Below are positions 52,841 through 60,934 of a stretch of DNA of 64,000 bases, in pieces. Within the stretch, counting starts at the first letter, position 1. Each line of letters begins with the position of its first letter. The notes beneath the pieces are model-generated. The model did not search any database. It saw only the letters and a list, made by a program, of their open reading frames with translations, and was not told the DNA's origin. The DNA is from Bog-473 sp963706555 (lineage in GTDB: Bacteria; Actinomycetota; Acidimicrobiia; Acidimicrobiales; RAAP-2). Where the stretch lies: positions 3,100,001 through 3,164,000 of the forward strand of contig OY970164.1 of assembly GCA_963706555.1 (NCBI GenBank). Direction: 5' to 3'. The position numbers were made by a program, and so were the translations under genes.

Positions 52841-53901
52841 GCGCAGCTCCGTGCCCGGTCCATGTGGTGGTGGCCACCGCCGTGTTTTCTGCCGACGGCG
52901 TCGCCGCCATGGTCGAGGCGCTCCCGCCTTGTGCGACAGTTGATTGGGTCCCGATTCCCTATGCGAACGGCGAGCGGCCGACGCTCTTCGCGGACGAGGC
53001 GCGGTCCATCCTCGCCCGGGCACACGTCCTGTTGGGTTTTGCCGAGCAGTTCCCTGATCTGGACGTACTGGCCCCCCAATTGTGCTGGTTCCATCAAGGC
53101 GGAGCGGGCTACGAGAGAGTCGAGTTGGAAACGCTGTCGCGTCATGGCATCGGGTTCGTGTCGGCTGCGGGAGCAGGAGCGACCGGCATCGCGGAATTCG
53201 TGGCTTTGGCCATGTTGAGCCTGGCTCGTCGGGCGTCGGATTACTTTGCCGCGCAGCAGGACTGTCAGTGGCAGAGGTTTCCGAGCGCCGAGTTGGCGGG
53301 ACGACGGTTGACGGTCGTCGGTGCCGGCGAAATCGGCTCACGCGTCTGTCGGCTCGGTGCCGCCTTGAGGCTGGAGGTCACGTGCGTGAGGCTCCATCCC
53401 GAGCTGGGCGTGCCCGATGGGGCGAGCCGGGTGATCGGGCCGGAATCGTTCGCTTCGATTCTGCCCGTTTCTGACGTCATGGTGCTGGCGGCGCCGCTCA
53501 CCGATCAGACCAACCTGCTGTTGGGCGGAGCGGAGATGGCATCGCTTCCCGCCGGCGCGCTCATCGTCAACGTGGCACACGCCGGACTCATCGATCATGG
53601 CGCGCTCCGCGAAGCACTTGTCGCGGGTCGGCTGGGCGGGGCCTGGCTCGATGTGCTTCCCGAAGAGCCGTTGCCCCAGCACAGTGGTCTTTGGGACGCG
53701 CCCGGCCTCTCCATCAGCACGCACAATGCCGTGGCGATGGGCTCCTACCCGGTCAACCTGGGGCGGCAATGCGGGCGCGCCGTTGCCGACTGGCTCAAGG
53801 GTGAGCCGGTTGCCCACACTGTGCTCGACGTGCCCCCGGTGCCCGCCGGCCTGGCCGCGGCGATCGCCGCGTACTCGCCCGATCCCGCCGTCGTGCTCTG
53901 A
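52837..53901 (+). CDS. D-2-hydroxyacid dehydrogenase-like protein, catalytic Arg not seen
   Basis: A 354-residue protein with the NAD fold of D-2-hydroxyacid dehydrogenases: LTVVGAGEIGSRVCRLGAAL, VMVLAAPLTDQTNLLLGGAE, IVNVAHAGLIDHGALREALV and WLDVLPEEPLPQHSGLWDAP. In active enzymes the second-to-last region reads 'N..RG..V(D)..AL'; here the arginine is replaced (NVAHAG). The glutamate (LPEEPLP) and a C-terminal histidine (STHNAVA) are present. It may be a non-standard dehydrogenase or a binding protein. It is coupled to the ligase at 51.4 kb by a GTGA overlap. A dehydrogenase making a 2-oxoacid would fit the oxidoreductase upstream. Confidence 0.85.
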   Translation: MSAAPCPVHVVVATAVFSADGVAAMVEALPPCATVDWVPIPYANGERPTLFADEARSILARAHVLLGFAEQFPDLDVLAPQLCWFHQGGAGYERVELETLSRHGIGFVSAAGAGATGIAEFVALAMLSLARRASDYFAAQQDCQWQRFPSAELAGRRLTVVGAGEIGSRVCRLGAALRLEVTCVRLHPELGVPDGASRVIGPESFASILPVSDVMVLAAPLTDQTNLLLGGAEMASLPAGALIVNVAHAGLIDHGALREALVAGRLGGAWLDVLPEEPLPQHSGLWDAPGLSISTHNAVAMGSYPVNLGRQCGRAVADWLKGEPVAHTVLDVPPVPAGLAAAIAAYSPDPAVVL

Positions 53902-53911
53902 GCCTTCGTCC

Positions 53912-54712
53912 CTACCGCGTTACGTGCCCCATTGTGAGCGCGGCGACGTAGCCACCGTCGACGTAGAGGGTGGAGCCCGTCACGAAGCTCGCCCGGGGGC
54001 TGCCGAGGAAGGCGAAACCCCACGCTTGTTCTTCGGGTGCGGCCATCCGCCCCATCGGCAGCGGGAGGCGCTTCATGTAGTCAGGCTCACTTTCACGGAA
54101 CGCTGCAGTCATCGGGGTCGCTGTCGGGCCGGGACCGATGCAGTTGATACGGATGCCTTCGCGGGCGAGTGCGAAACTCCGCTCCGCGGTGTAGGCGCTG
54201 ACCGCACCTTTGGCCAGGGCGTAATTCTCCCCATCGGCGCCGATATTGGCACGACGCCACTCCACCGCAGCGGCGAAGGTCGGCTGGCCCAGCAGCTGGC
54301 GGATGTGCTTGAGCTGGGACTTCCACGCGTACGCCGCAGTGGACGCGACGCAGGTGATGGAGCCACCGGCCGTGAGCGAAGGGCGGAGGCGTTCGGTGAG
54401 CTCGCGCAGGCCCACGAAACCGGTCAGCAACACATCGAGCCCCGGAGCGGTCTGTGGTTGTCCCGCGCAGTGGAAGAGCGCATCGAGCGGCGTGCCGACA
54501 GACGCCGCGGCGTGCGCGATCGAAGCCTCATCACGAAGGTCGAACTCGATGAAGCGACGTAGTGCAACCCGTGGCGTGGCGATGTCGAGTCCGATGACGT
54601 CGGCGCCGAGGTCCCCGAGCAACTGCGCGGTTGCTTCCCCGATGCCTGACGCAACACCGGTGATCGCCACCGACATCCCGTCGTAACCGAGGTCGCTGCC
54701 TCTCGCCGTCAT
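53912..54712 (-). CDS. SDR family oxidoreductase (hydroxysteroid-dehydrogenase-like)
   Basis: A 266-residue SDR: SVAITGVASGIGEATAQLLG, a glycine-rich nucleotide loop, ALFHCAGQ instead of the common NNAG, VASTAAYAWK and YALAK. The HCAG variant and the short acidic segment (FDLRDEASI) after beta-3 are typical of the 3-alpha-hydroxysteroid or coniferyl-alcohol dehydrogenase group. It ends VTGSTLYVDGGYVAALTMG. The ATG at 54712 lies in one copy of a 15-base repeat; the other copy starts a six-codon frame ending at this ATG (ATGA). A second possible start is MSVAITG at 54676. Confidence 0.88.
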   Translation of the reverse strand: MTARGSDLGYDGMSVAITGVASGIGEATAQLLGDLGADVIGLDIATPRVALRRFIEFDLRDEASIAHAAASVGTPLDALFHCAGQPQTAPGLDVLLTGFVGLRELTERLRPSLTAGGSITCVASTAAYAWKSQLKHIRQLLGQPTFAAAVEWRRANIGADGENYALAKGAVSAYTAERSFALAREGIRINCIGPGPTATPMTAAFRESEPDYMKRLPLPMGRMAAPEEQAWGFAFLGSPRASFVTGSTLYVDGGYVAALTMGHVTR

Positions 54713-54733
54713 CTGCCGCTCGCCGTCATCTGC
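54702..54733. repeat. 15-base direct repeat containing the SDR start codon
   Basis: CTCGCCGTCATCTGC occurs at 54702-54716 and 54719-54733, identical. On the minus strand each copy carries GCAGATGACGGCGAG. The upstream copy opens ATG-ACG-GCG-AGC-GGC-AGA-TGA, whose stop overlaps the real SDR start. This makes a tiny leader frame, perhaps by chance. Confidence 0.85.
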
Positions 54734-54908
54734 TGGTCCGCCTCTGCGCTGGTCCGGGTGTGCCGACGTGCTGCAACCTCACCCAGGTGGGCTCCGCTCC
54801 CGCCATGTTAGGTTCGTAAGATAGATACGTAAGCCAGCCGGTGCGCAAAATTGGCCTCGGCACTACGGTTGGCCACCGACGCCAGACATCGAAAGATAGG
54901 GGAGGGGC

Positions 54909-55922
54909 ATGCCACCAGGTCCCGCAGGAGGAGTGAAGACCCGGGAGCTCACCGAACGTGTGGCTCTGGACATTTACGAGACCGTCGCCACCATCGTGGC
55001 GGCGGAGAACCGGATCACGAGGGGCCTGAACGGCGGGGAATTCACCATGACCTTCTACCCCGTGCGAGGTCAGGAGATCATTCCGGCCACCGTGTCCTCG
55101 CACCTGGGGAACGACGACTACATGGTGACCACGTACCGGGGGGTGCACGACTGCATCGCCAAGGGGATCCCGCTCACGGAGCTCATGGCAGAGATGCTGG
55201 GTAAGGCGACGGGGACTTCCAAGGGCAAGGGCGGACCCATGCACCTCTCGGACCCTCACTCGGGCCTCATGGTGACCACCGGCATCGTCGGCGGGGGGTT
55301 GCCGATCGCCGCCGGTCTCGGCCTGGCGGCCAAGCTACGCGGTACCGAGCAGGTGACCGTGGTCAACTTCGGCGACGGCGCCACCAGCATCGGCGCCGCG
55401 CACGAGGCGGCGAACATTGCCGCGTTGTGGGAATTGCCGGTCATTTTCGTGTGCCAGAACAACGCGTACGGCGAGCACACCGCCTTCGCTGACTACACCC
55501 GTACGACCAGCCTGGCCGAGCGTTTCAGGCTGTACGGCATGGCTGCCACCACCGTCGACGGCAACAGCGTGCCCGATTTGTACGAAGCGGTCGGCGAAGC
55601 CGTCGGGCGTGCCCGCAGCGGCGGTGGCCCCACATTCCTCGAGTGCATGACGTTCCGCCTCGAGGGCCACTCCTTCGGGGCGACCACCGAGTACGTCGAT
55701 GCCGAGCTGTTGGCCCAGGCCACGGCAAACGAGCCTGTGGGCCGGTTCCAGCGTTGGCTCGTCGACAGCCTCGGGGTGAGTGAGGACACACTGGCCGCAC
55801 TCGACGCCAAGGCTGTTGCAGCGATCGATGCAGCGATCGATGCGGCGAAAGCGAGCGCGCCGCCGGACCTGAGCGAGCTCCAGACCGATATCTTCTCGAA
55901 CCAGGAGGCGGTGCCCCAATGA
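54909..55922 (+). CDS. Thiamine-dependent 2-oxoacid dehydrogenase E1, alpha subunit
   Basis: A 337-residue E1-alpha of the pyruvate/acetoin/branched-chain type. It has FYPVRGQEIIPATVSSHLGN, DYMVTTYRGVHDCIAKGIPL, SKGKGGPMHLSDPHSGLMVT and the thiamine motif GDGATSIGAAHEAANIAALW ending in VCQNNAYGEH. It would decarboxylate a 2-oxoacid and pass the acyl group to lipoate, or cleave acetoin. It starts behind GGGGAGGGGC, and its stop overlaps the beta-subunit ATG (ATGA). Family members are typical of acetoin and branched-chain oxoacid catabolism; the substrate is not settled by sequence. Confidence 0.92.
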   Translation: MPPGPAGGVKTRELTERVALDIYETVATIVAAENRITRGLNGGEFTMTFYPVRGQEIIPATVSSHLGNDDYMVTTYRGVHDCIAKGIPLTELMAEMLGKATGTSKGKGGPMHLSDPHSGLMVTTGIVGGGLPIAAGLGLAAKLRGTEQVTVVNFGDGATSIGAAHEAANIAALWELPVIFVCQNNAYGEHTAFADYTRTTSLAERFRLYGMAATTVDGNSVPDLYEAVGEAVGRARSGGGPTFLECMTFRLEGHSFGATTEYVDAELLAQATANEPVGRFQRWLVDSLGVSEDTLAALDAKAVAAIDAAIDAAKASAPPDLSELQTDIFSNQEAVPQ

Positions 55923-56938
55923 CCGTGACCACGAAAGAGTCGAACCAAGCGGCGCAGGCCGACGATCCCAAGGACACCATGTCCGGGGCCATCAACCAGG
56001 CCATCGACCTCGCCATGGGAGACGACCCCGAGGTGATCTACCTGGGAGAGGACGTCGAAGACCCCATCGGCGGTGTCATGAAAGGCACCAAGGGGATGTC
56101 CACCAAGTACGGGCGGGAACGGGTGCGCAACACCCCCATCTCTGAACAGGCCATCATCGGCACGGCCATCGGCGCTTCGCTGGTGGGCATGCGCCCGATC
56201 GCCGAGATCATGCTCATGGACTTCTTCGCCGTCTGCATGGACCAGGTCGCCAACCACGCGGCCAAGCTCCGCTACATGTCCGGGGGCCGCACCAATGTGC
56301 CGATCACGATCCGTACCGCGATCGGAGGCGGCGGTCAGTTCGGCGCGCAGCACTCGCAATCGCTCGAGGCCTGGATGATGCACATCCCCGGCCTCAAGGT
56401 GGTCGTTCCGAGCACGCCCCGCGACGCCAAGGGTCTGCTGTATTCAGCGATCTTCGACGATGACCCCTGTATCCACATGGAAGAGCGGGCACTCCTCTTC
56501 ACCCGGGGTCCCGTGCCGGCCGGGGACTTCTCGATCCCGCTAGGTGTGGCGGACGTGAAACGCACCGGTTCCGACGTCACGATCATCAGCTGGGGACGCC
56601 TGGTCCCTCAAGCGCTCGCTGCGGCCGAGACGCTGGCCGCCGACGGAACCGACGTCGAGGTGGTCGATATGCGCACGCTCGTTCCACTGGACAGAGCGGC
56701 GATCCTCGAGAGTGTGGCCAAGACACGCCGCGTCGTGATCACGCATGCCGCCACGCAGTTCGCCGGGCCGGGGGCCGAAATCGCCGCCATGATCAGCCAC
56801 GAGCTGTTCGGCGAACTGGCCGCTCCCGTTGAGCGGCTGGCGCCGGTGTATGCCCCGATCCCGTTCGCATCCGAGCTCGAAAATGCGCTGTTCCCCGACG
56901 CGGCCCGCATCGTCGACCTGATCCGCTCCATGGCGTAG
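55919..56938 (+). CDS. Thiamine-dependent 2-oxoacid dehydrogenase E1, beta subunit
   Basis: A 339-residue E1-beta: INQAIDLAMGDDPEVIYLGE, NTPISEQAIIGTAIGASLVG, AEIMLMDFFAVCMDQVANHA, RYMSGGRTNVPITIRTAIGG and VDMRTLVPLDRAAILESVAK. These are the pyrimidine-domain and transketolase C-terminal signatures. It is coupled to E1-alpha and followed six bases later by the lipoyl carrier gene. A leading Gln/Ala-rich stretch of about 20 residues precedes the conserved domain, so a later start is possible but has no better ribosome site. Confidence 0.93.
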   Translation: MTVTTKESNQAAQADDPKDTMSGAINQAIDLAMGDDPEVIYLGEDVEDPIGGVMKGTKGMSTKYGRERVRNTPISEQAIIGTAIGASLVGMRPIAEIMLMDFFAVCMDQVANHAAKLRYMSGGRTNVPITIRTAIGGGGQFGAQHSQSLEAWMMHIPGLKVVVPSTPRDAKGLLYSAIFDDDPCIHMEERALLFTRGPVPAGDFSIPLGVADVKRTGSDVTIISWGRLVPQALAAAETLAADGTDVEVVDMRTLVPLDRAAILESVAKTRRVVITHAATQFAGPGAEIAAMISHELFGELAAPVERLAPVYAPIPFASELENALFPDAARIVDLIRSMA

Positions 56939-56944
56939 TCGCCC

Positions 56945-57196
56945 GTGACCGACGATTCCAATCAGATCGCCATCAAAATCCCCCAGGCCGGGGTCGCGGT
57001 GACCGAAGGGACCATTGCAGAATGGTTCGTCGCCGACGGCGGCGAGATCCAAGCCGGAGAACCGCTCTACCGCATGGAAACGGAGAAGGTCGAAATGGAC
57101 GTGGAGGCCCCGGCGAGCGGGGTGGTCCATATCCTCGGCCCGGCGGGAGAGACGTATCCCGTCGGCCACGACATCGGCTACATCGATCCTGCCTGA
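56945..57196 (+). CDS. Free-standing lipoyl-domain carrier protein
   Basis: An 83-residue biotinyl/lipoyl domain on its own. It contains IPQAGVAVTEGTIAEWFVAD and the lipoylation motif METEKVEMDV, with the modified lysine at residue 48, ending YPVGHDIGYIDPA. The ETEK context is typical for lipoate rather than biotin. No E2 acyltransferase core, peripheral-subunit-binding domain or E3 dehydrogenase gene follows, so this is a stand-alone carrier or the rest is elsewhere. GTG at 56945, with no clear ribosome site, lies six bases after the E1-beta stop. A hairpin follows the gene. Confidence 0.88.
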   Translation: MTDDSNQIAIKIPQAGVAVTEGTIAEWFVADGGEIQAGEPLYRMETEKVEMDVEAPASGVVHILGPAGETYPVGHDIGYIDPA

Positions 57197-57211
57197 ACCT
57201 ACTGAACCTGC

Positions 57212-57240
57212 CGAGTGCCGCTTGGATCGTGCGGCACTCG
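57212..57240 (+). terminator. Perfect 10-bp hairpin after the E1/lipoyl operon
   Basis: CGAGTGCCGC (57212-57221) pairs perfectly with GCGGCACTCG (57231-57240) around a nine-base loop, 15 bases past the lipoyl gene stop. There is no T-run, as is common for actinobacterial terminators. It closes the SDR-divergent E1alpha-E1beta-lipoyl operon. Confidence 0.6.
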
Positions 57241-57547
57241 CGTCGGCACTTGGCACCTGGCACGGCGTAAATCCAGCTGCCGCGCATGGTGCTCTACGCC
57301 GCGTGGAGCTCCTTACTCGCCGAGATATCTCGAACGCCTGCTCGTTCGATGTTGAACCACGAGGGTGGGATAAGCGCACGCCGTCAGCGCGCACCACGGC
57401 GCTCAGCACCGAGTCCGGTCCTTCCTGCGGGACGATCCGGCCGCCCTCAGGCGACCCTCCGGTCTCGGTTTTGGCGTTCCTGGGTCAGGGTACGAATTCC
57501 TTGAACTGCTCTTGTCCGTTCCTCGATCTCCATCGAGTGAGTGGACT
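57241..57547. other. Intergenic stretch upstream of the solute-binding protein gene
   Basis: About 300 bases between the hairpin and the promoter show no gene with family resemblance. Small open frames exist but have Arg/Pro-rich, shadow-like translations. It is neither repeat-rich nor strongly AT-rich until about 57540, where composition shifts sharply to AT. Confidence 0.5.
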
Positions 57548-57577
57548 TTGACAGTCAGCTATACAGATCACTAACTT
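57548..57577 (+). promoter_or_regulatory. Probable sigma-70-type promoter for the solute-binding protein
   Basis: TTGACA at 57548-57553 is followed after 18 bases by TAACTT at 57572-57577, inside an AT-rich stretch that is very unlike the rest of the window. The transcript would start near 57585 and reach the GTG at 57632 behind AGGGGGTCGTTG. The perfect -35 suggests strong or constitutive expression. Confidence 0.6.
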
Positions 57578-57631
57578 AAGTTGGATAGCTTAGTTAATCA
57601 AATCAATCATATAAAGATTAGGGGGTCGTTG

Positions 57632-58846
57632 GTGACGTCGAGGATTCTTCGCAGAGCTCGATTAGGTGTCTCGGCCCTCTTGTTCGGAATAACGATCTCG
57701 GGTGCCATTGCGGTGCCCGTTTCCGCCGGGGCCGCCTCCAAGGGTCCGTTGAATATCGGATTCGTCTGTTCGTGTTCGGGGGCGTATGCCTCCAGCCTCG
57801 CGGTCTCGTCCGGTGTGTTCGGGGCGTGGGAGAAGTACGTGAACGCACATGGCGGCATCAACGGTCAGAAGGTCAATGTCATCAACATGGACGACGCTCT
57901 CAATCCCGTGACGTCGATTGCTGATGCCAAGAAGCTCATCTCGCAGGACGATGTGCACGTCCTGATCGACAACTCCGATGTGGACACGGGCTGGGCCAGC
58001 TACGCCCAAAGCCACAACGTGCCGGTCGTGGGCATGGTGACCAGCAGCACACCGATGTACACGAATCCAGACTTCTTCCCCGAGGGCGAGACGCAGGATT
58101 CGGTCAATACCGCCGAGGTCTACGCGGCCAAGAAAATGGGTGGGTCGAAGCTGGCGTTCCTGTATTGCGCAGAAGCAGCCGTGTGTGCGGAAGGAGTTCC
58201 ACCCCTGAAGGCGGCGGGAGCCAAACTGGGCGTGCCGTTGGTCTACGACACCGCCATCACCTACGACGCCCCGAACTACACGGCGCAGTGCCTTGCGGCC
58301 AAGCAGGCCGGTGCAGATGTCATTTGGATCGCCCAGGGAGAAGCGGCGACGCTGGCCGCAGGTGACAGTTGCCAAAAGCAGGGGTACACCCCCATCGAAT
58401 TGGACAACAGCAGTGGAATCACGGCTGCAGCCCTCTCGGCACCGGCGTTCAACAACCACCTGATCAGCGTGCAACCAGATCTGCCGTTCTCAGTCACCTC
58501 GATCCCGGCGGCGAAGACGATGTACGCAGCCTTGAAGAAGTACGATCCGAGTTCACTGAATGGGACCAACATCAATTCGGACGTCCAGCAAGCCTGGACA
58601 ACGGGCGTCATGATTCAAACGGCCGCCCAAATGGGTGGGGCGACCACGTCGGCCGGCATCAAGGACGGCCTGTACAAGTTCAACAGCGAGACACTCGGGG
58701 GTCTCACCCCTCCGTTGACCTTCGCCAAAGGGCAGGGGCACAAGGTGGATTGCTGGTTCTACCTCAGGGTCCAGGGGGGTAAGTTCACGACTCCGTACGG
58801 ATTGAAATCCACGTGCCACACGCCGGTCCCGGTGCCTTCTTCGTAG
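57632..58846 (+). CDS. Branched-chain-type ABC transporter substrate-binding protein
   Basis: A 404-residue solute-binding protein of the type I periplasmic-binding fold. It has an N-terminal signal (basic TSRILRRARLG, hydrophobic VSALLFGITISGAIAVPV, small-residue cleavage region SAGAA). The mature part starts LNIGFVCSCSGAYASS, the typical opening of amino-acid/amide/carboxylate binders, and continues with VNAHGGINGQKVNVINMDDA. A pair of cysteines (VCSCSG) lies at the mature start and more at CAEAAVCAEG. It would deliver substrate to a Liv-type importer; the fused importer at 29.5 kb is the only one in the window. GTG at 57632 has GGGGG six to seven bases upstream. Confidence 0.9.
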   Translation: MTSRILRRARLGVSALLFGITISGAIAVPVSAGAASKGPLNIGFVCSCSGAYASSLAVSSGVFGAWEKYVNAHGGINGQKVNVINMDDALNPVTSIADAKKLISQDDVHVLIDNSDVDTGWASYAQSHNVPVVGMVTSSTPMYTNPDFFPEGETQDSVNTAEVYAAKKMGGSKLAFLYCAEAAVCAEGVPPLKAAGAKLGVPLVYDTAITYDAPNYTAQCLAAKQAGADVIWIAQGEAATLAAGDSCQKQGYTPIELDNSSGITAAALSAPAFNNHLISVQPDLPFSVTSIPAAKTMYAALKKYDPSSLNGTNINSDVQQAWTTGVMIQTAAQMGGATTSAGIKDGLYKFNSETLGGLTPPLTFAKGQGHKVDCWFYLRVQGGKFTTPYGLKSTCHTPVPVPSS

Positions 58847-58958
58847 CGGCACCTACGGGCGAGGTGGGTTACCGTGTGATCCGGGGGAACTCCCAGGTGA
58901 GATGCAGCCCGCCGGTGTCGCCAACGCCCCAGCGCCAAGGGTCCAGGAGGAAAGAATC

Positions 58959-59723
58959 GTGAAATTCGGACGCATGCAGACCGAGGATGGAGCGAAGTAC
59001 TGCGAAATCGGTGAGGACTACCTCGCTGTCATCGGTGGCGACATCTTTTCAGAGCATCACGATGTCGGCCCTCGCCGGCCGCTGAAGGGCGTGGAGCTTC
59101 TGATGCCGATCCAGCCGTCCAAGTTGCTGGTCGTGCTCGGAGCGTTCCCCGGAGCCCGGACGCTCGAAGAGGCCCGGTCCCAACCGCCGAAGTTCGCGGC
59201 GAAGTTGATCTCTTCGATGATCGCCAATCACGAGACGGTGGTGATTCCGAACTGGATCGACAAGGGGATCTTCGGCGAACCTGAGCTGGCGGTCGTCATC
59301 GGCAAGACGGTCAAGGATGCGTCACCCGAGGAGGCATCAGCCGCCATTTTCGGCTACACCGCATTCAACGACGTGACCCTCCTCGATGCCATCTTGAACG
59401 GCGGGGACTATCTCAAGGCGAAGTCCCTGGATACGTTCGGCGCCATCGGGTCCTGGGTGACGACCGATGTGACGGAGAAGCAGGTCGAGACCGGCCTCGC
59501 GCTGCAGGGCTTCGTCAATGACGAGCTGGTGCACGAGGGGAACACCAAACTCTTCACCCACACAGTGGCAGAGACGGTCAGCGCCGCGTCGCGGCTCTGT
59601 ACGCTGTTTCCCGGAGACCTCATCTCACTCGGTACTCCACCCAATCCAGCGCCGATTGACCGGGGGGACACGGTCAGGATCGAAGTGGAGTCGGTGGGGA
59701 GCGTCGTCAACCCGGTGAAGTGA
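58959..59723 (+). CDS. Fumarylacetoacetate hydrolase family protein
   Basis: A 254-residue FAH-fold protein, similar in size to the C-terminal hydrolase/decarboxylase class. The metal site is suggested by FGEPELAVVIGKTV, with the E-x-E pair, and YTAFNDVTLLD. The C-terminus has LFPGDLISLGTPPNPAPIDR and VRIEVESVGSVVNPV, the standard 'GD.I..GTP.G....GD.V' ending. Family members hydrolyse C-C bonds of acylpyruvates, isomerise or decarboxylate. It starts with GTG at 58959 with AGGAGG eight bases before and overlaps the amidohydrolase by GTGA, so the two probably act in sequence. Confidence 0.9.
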   Translation: MKFGRMQTEDGAKYCEIGEDYLAVIGGDIFSEHHDVGPRRPLKGVELLMPIQPSKLLVVLGAFPGARTLEEARSQPPKFAAKLISSMIANHETVVIPNWIDKGIFGEPELAVVIGKTVKDASPEEASAAIFGYTAFNDVTLLDAILNGGDYLKAKSLDTFGAIGSWVTTDVTEKQVETGLALQGFVNDELVHEGNTKLFTHTVAETVSAASRLCTLFPGDLISLGTPPNPAPIDRGDTVRIEVESVGSVVNPVK

Positions 59724-60913
59724 GCGTCATTCCCGAACCCGAGCGGCAGCCGAGGTTCCGGCCGATCATCTCGGTGGACGATCACATCGTCGAGCCGCCG
59801 CACGTCTTCGAGGGGCGAGTCCCCGCGCGGTTCGCCGAGCGGGCACCGCGCGTCGTGCAGACCGAGAGCGGTTTGGACACCTGGCTCTACGACGGTGAGC
59901 TGCTCCCCAACATCGGCCTCAATGCCGTGGTGGGCCGGCCACCGGCCGAGTACAGCCGGGAGCCAACAAGTTTCGACGACATGCGCCGGGGCTCCTGGGA
60001 TATCGAGTACCGCGTGGCCGACATGGACCTGGACGGAGTATTCGCCTCCCTGAATTTCCCTTCCTTTCTCCCCGGCTTCGGGGGAGGCCGGATCCAGACC
60101 GTGACCGACGATCGGGATCTCGCACTTGCAGTCGTGCGGGCCTGGAACGACTGGCACCTCGAGGAGTGGGCAGGGGCGCACCCGGATCGGATCATCCCGT
60201 GCCAGATCACGTGGCTGCACGATCCTGCGTTGGCCGCCCGGGAAATCCGCGCGAATGCGGGGCGCGGGTTCCGAGCGGTGAGCTTCCCCGAGTCGACGGA
60301 GAACCTCGGCCTCCCGAGCCTCCACAGTGACTATTGGGACGAACTCTGGGTGGCCTGCGAGGAGACGGACACAGTGGTGTGCCTCCATTCCGGTTCGGGT
60401 GGCATTCTGCCGACGACCTCCTCCGATGCGCCGCGAGAGACGACCGCACTCCTGTTCGGGCTCGTCGCCATCTACCCGGCCGCCGATTGGCTGTTCTCTC
60501 TCATCCCGGTCCGTTTTCCCCGGCTGAAGATCATGTTGGCCGAGAGTGGCATCGGGTGGGTGGCCGGAATGATCGACCGGTTGGATCACATTTCCACCTA
60601 CCACGAGTGTTACGGAGACTGGAAAGGCACCGACCTCTCGCCATCCGAGGTCCTACGACGCAATTTCTGGTTCTGTGCACTCGACAACCCGTCGTCGATG
60701 AAGGACATCCCGTACATCGGGGCGGAGAACGTGTTGTGTGAAGTCGACTATCCGCATGCGGACTCCTCGTGGCCCCACACGCAACGGACTCTGCAACGAC
60801 AGGTTGCCGGATTGGACGCCGACGTCATCGAACGGATTGCATGGAAGAATGCGTCAGAGCTCTTCCGCCACCCCGTCCCCGCTGGCGTGGTGTCCAATCC
60901 GGAGAGATTCTGA
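59720..60913 (+). CDS. Amidohydrolase-family metal-dependent hydrolase ('VDDH' type)
   Basis: A 397-residue amidohydrolase-2-family protein, third paralogue with those at 14.3 and 22.5 kb. It has SVDDHIVEPPHVFEGRVPAR, NDWHLEEWAGAHPDRIIP, VCLHSGSGGILPTTSS, AESGIGWVAGMIDRLDHIST and CEVDYPHADSSWPHT. Metal-binding histidines and acids are in the same places as in the paralogues. The protein lacks the long tail after the ACEFFRHP-like segment that the other two have. GTG start overlapping the FAH stop. Substrate unknown; the three copies suggest a series of related intermediates. Confidence 0.86.
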   Translation: MSVIPEPERQPRFRPIISVDDHIVEPPHVFEGRVPARFAERAPRVVQTESGLDTWLYDGELLPNIGLNAVVGRPPAEYSREPTSFDDMRRGSWDIEYRVADMDLDGVFASLNFPSFLPGFGGGRIQTVTDDRDLALAVVRAWNDWHLEEWAGAHPDRIIPCQITWLHDPALAAREIRANAGRGFRAVSFPESTENLGLPSLHSDYWDELWVACEETDTVVCLHSGSGGILPTTSSDAPRETTALLFGLVAIYPAADWLFSLIPVRFPRLKIMLAESGIGWVAGMIDRLDHISTYHECYGDWKGTDLSPSEVLRRNFWFCALDNPSSMKDIPYIGAENVLCEVDYPHADSSWPHTQRTLQRQVAGLDADVIERIAWKNASELFRHPVPAGVVSNPERF

Positions 60914-60934
60914 CCGGAGCCTCGGCGAAGCGAG

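Noticed and set aside
57015..57551. Open frames in and after the lipoyl gene on the plus strand
   Set aside because: They are out-of-frame with the lipoyl domain and Arg/Pro-rich; no family pattern is seen.
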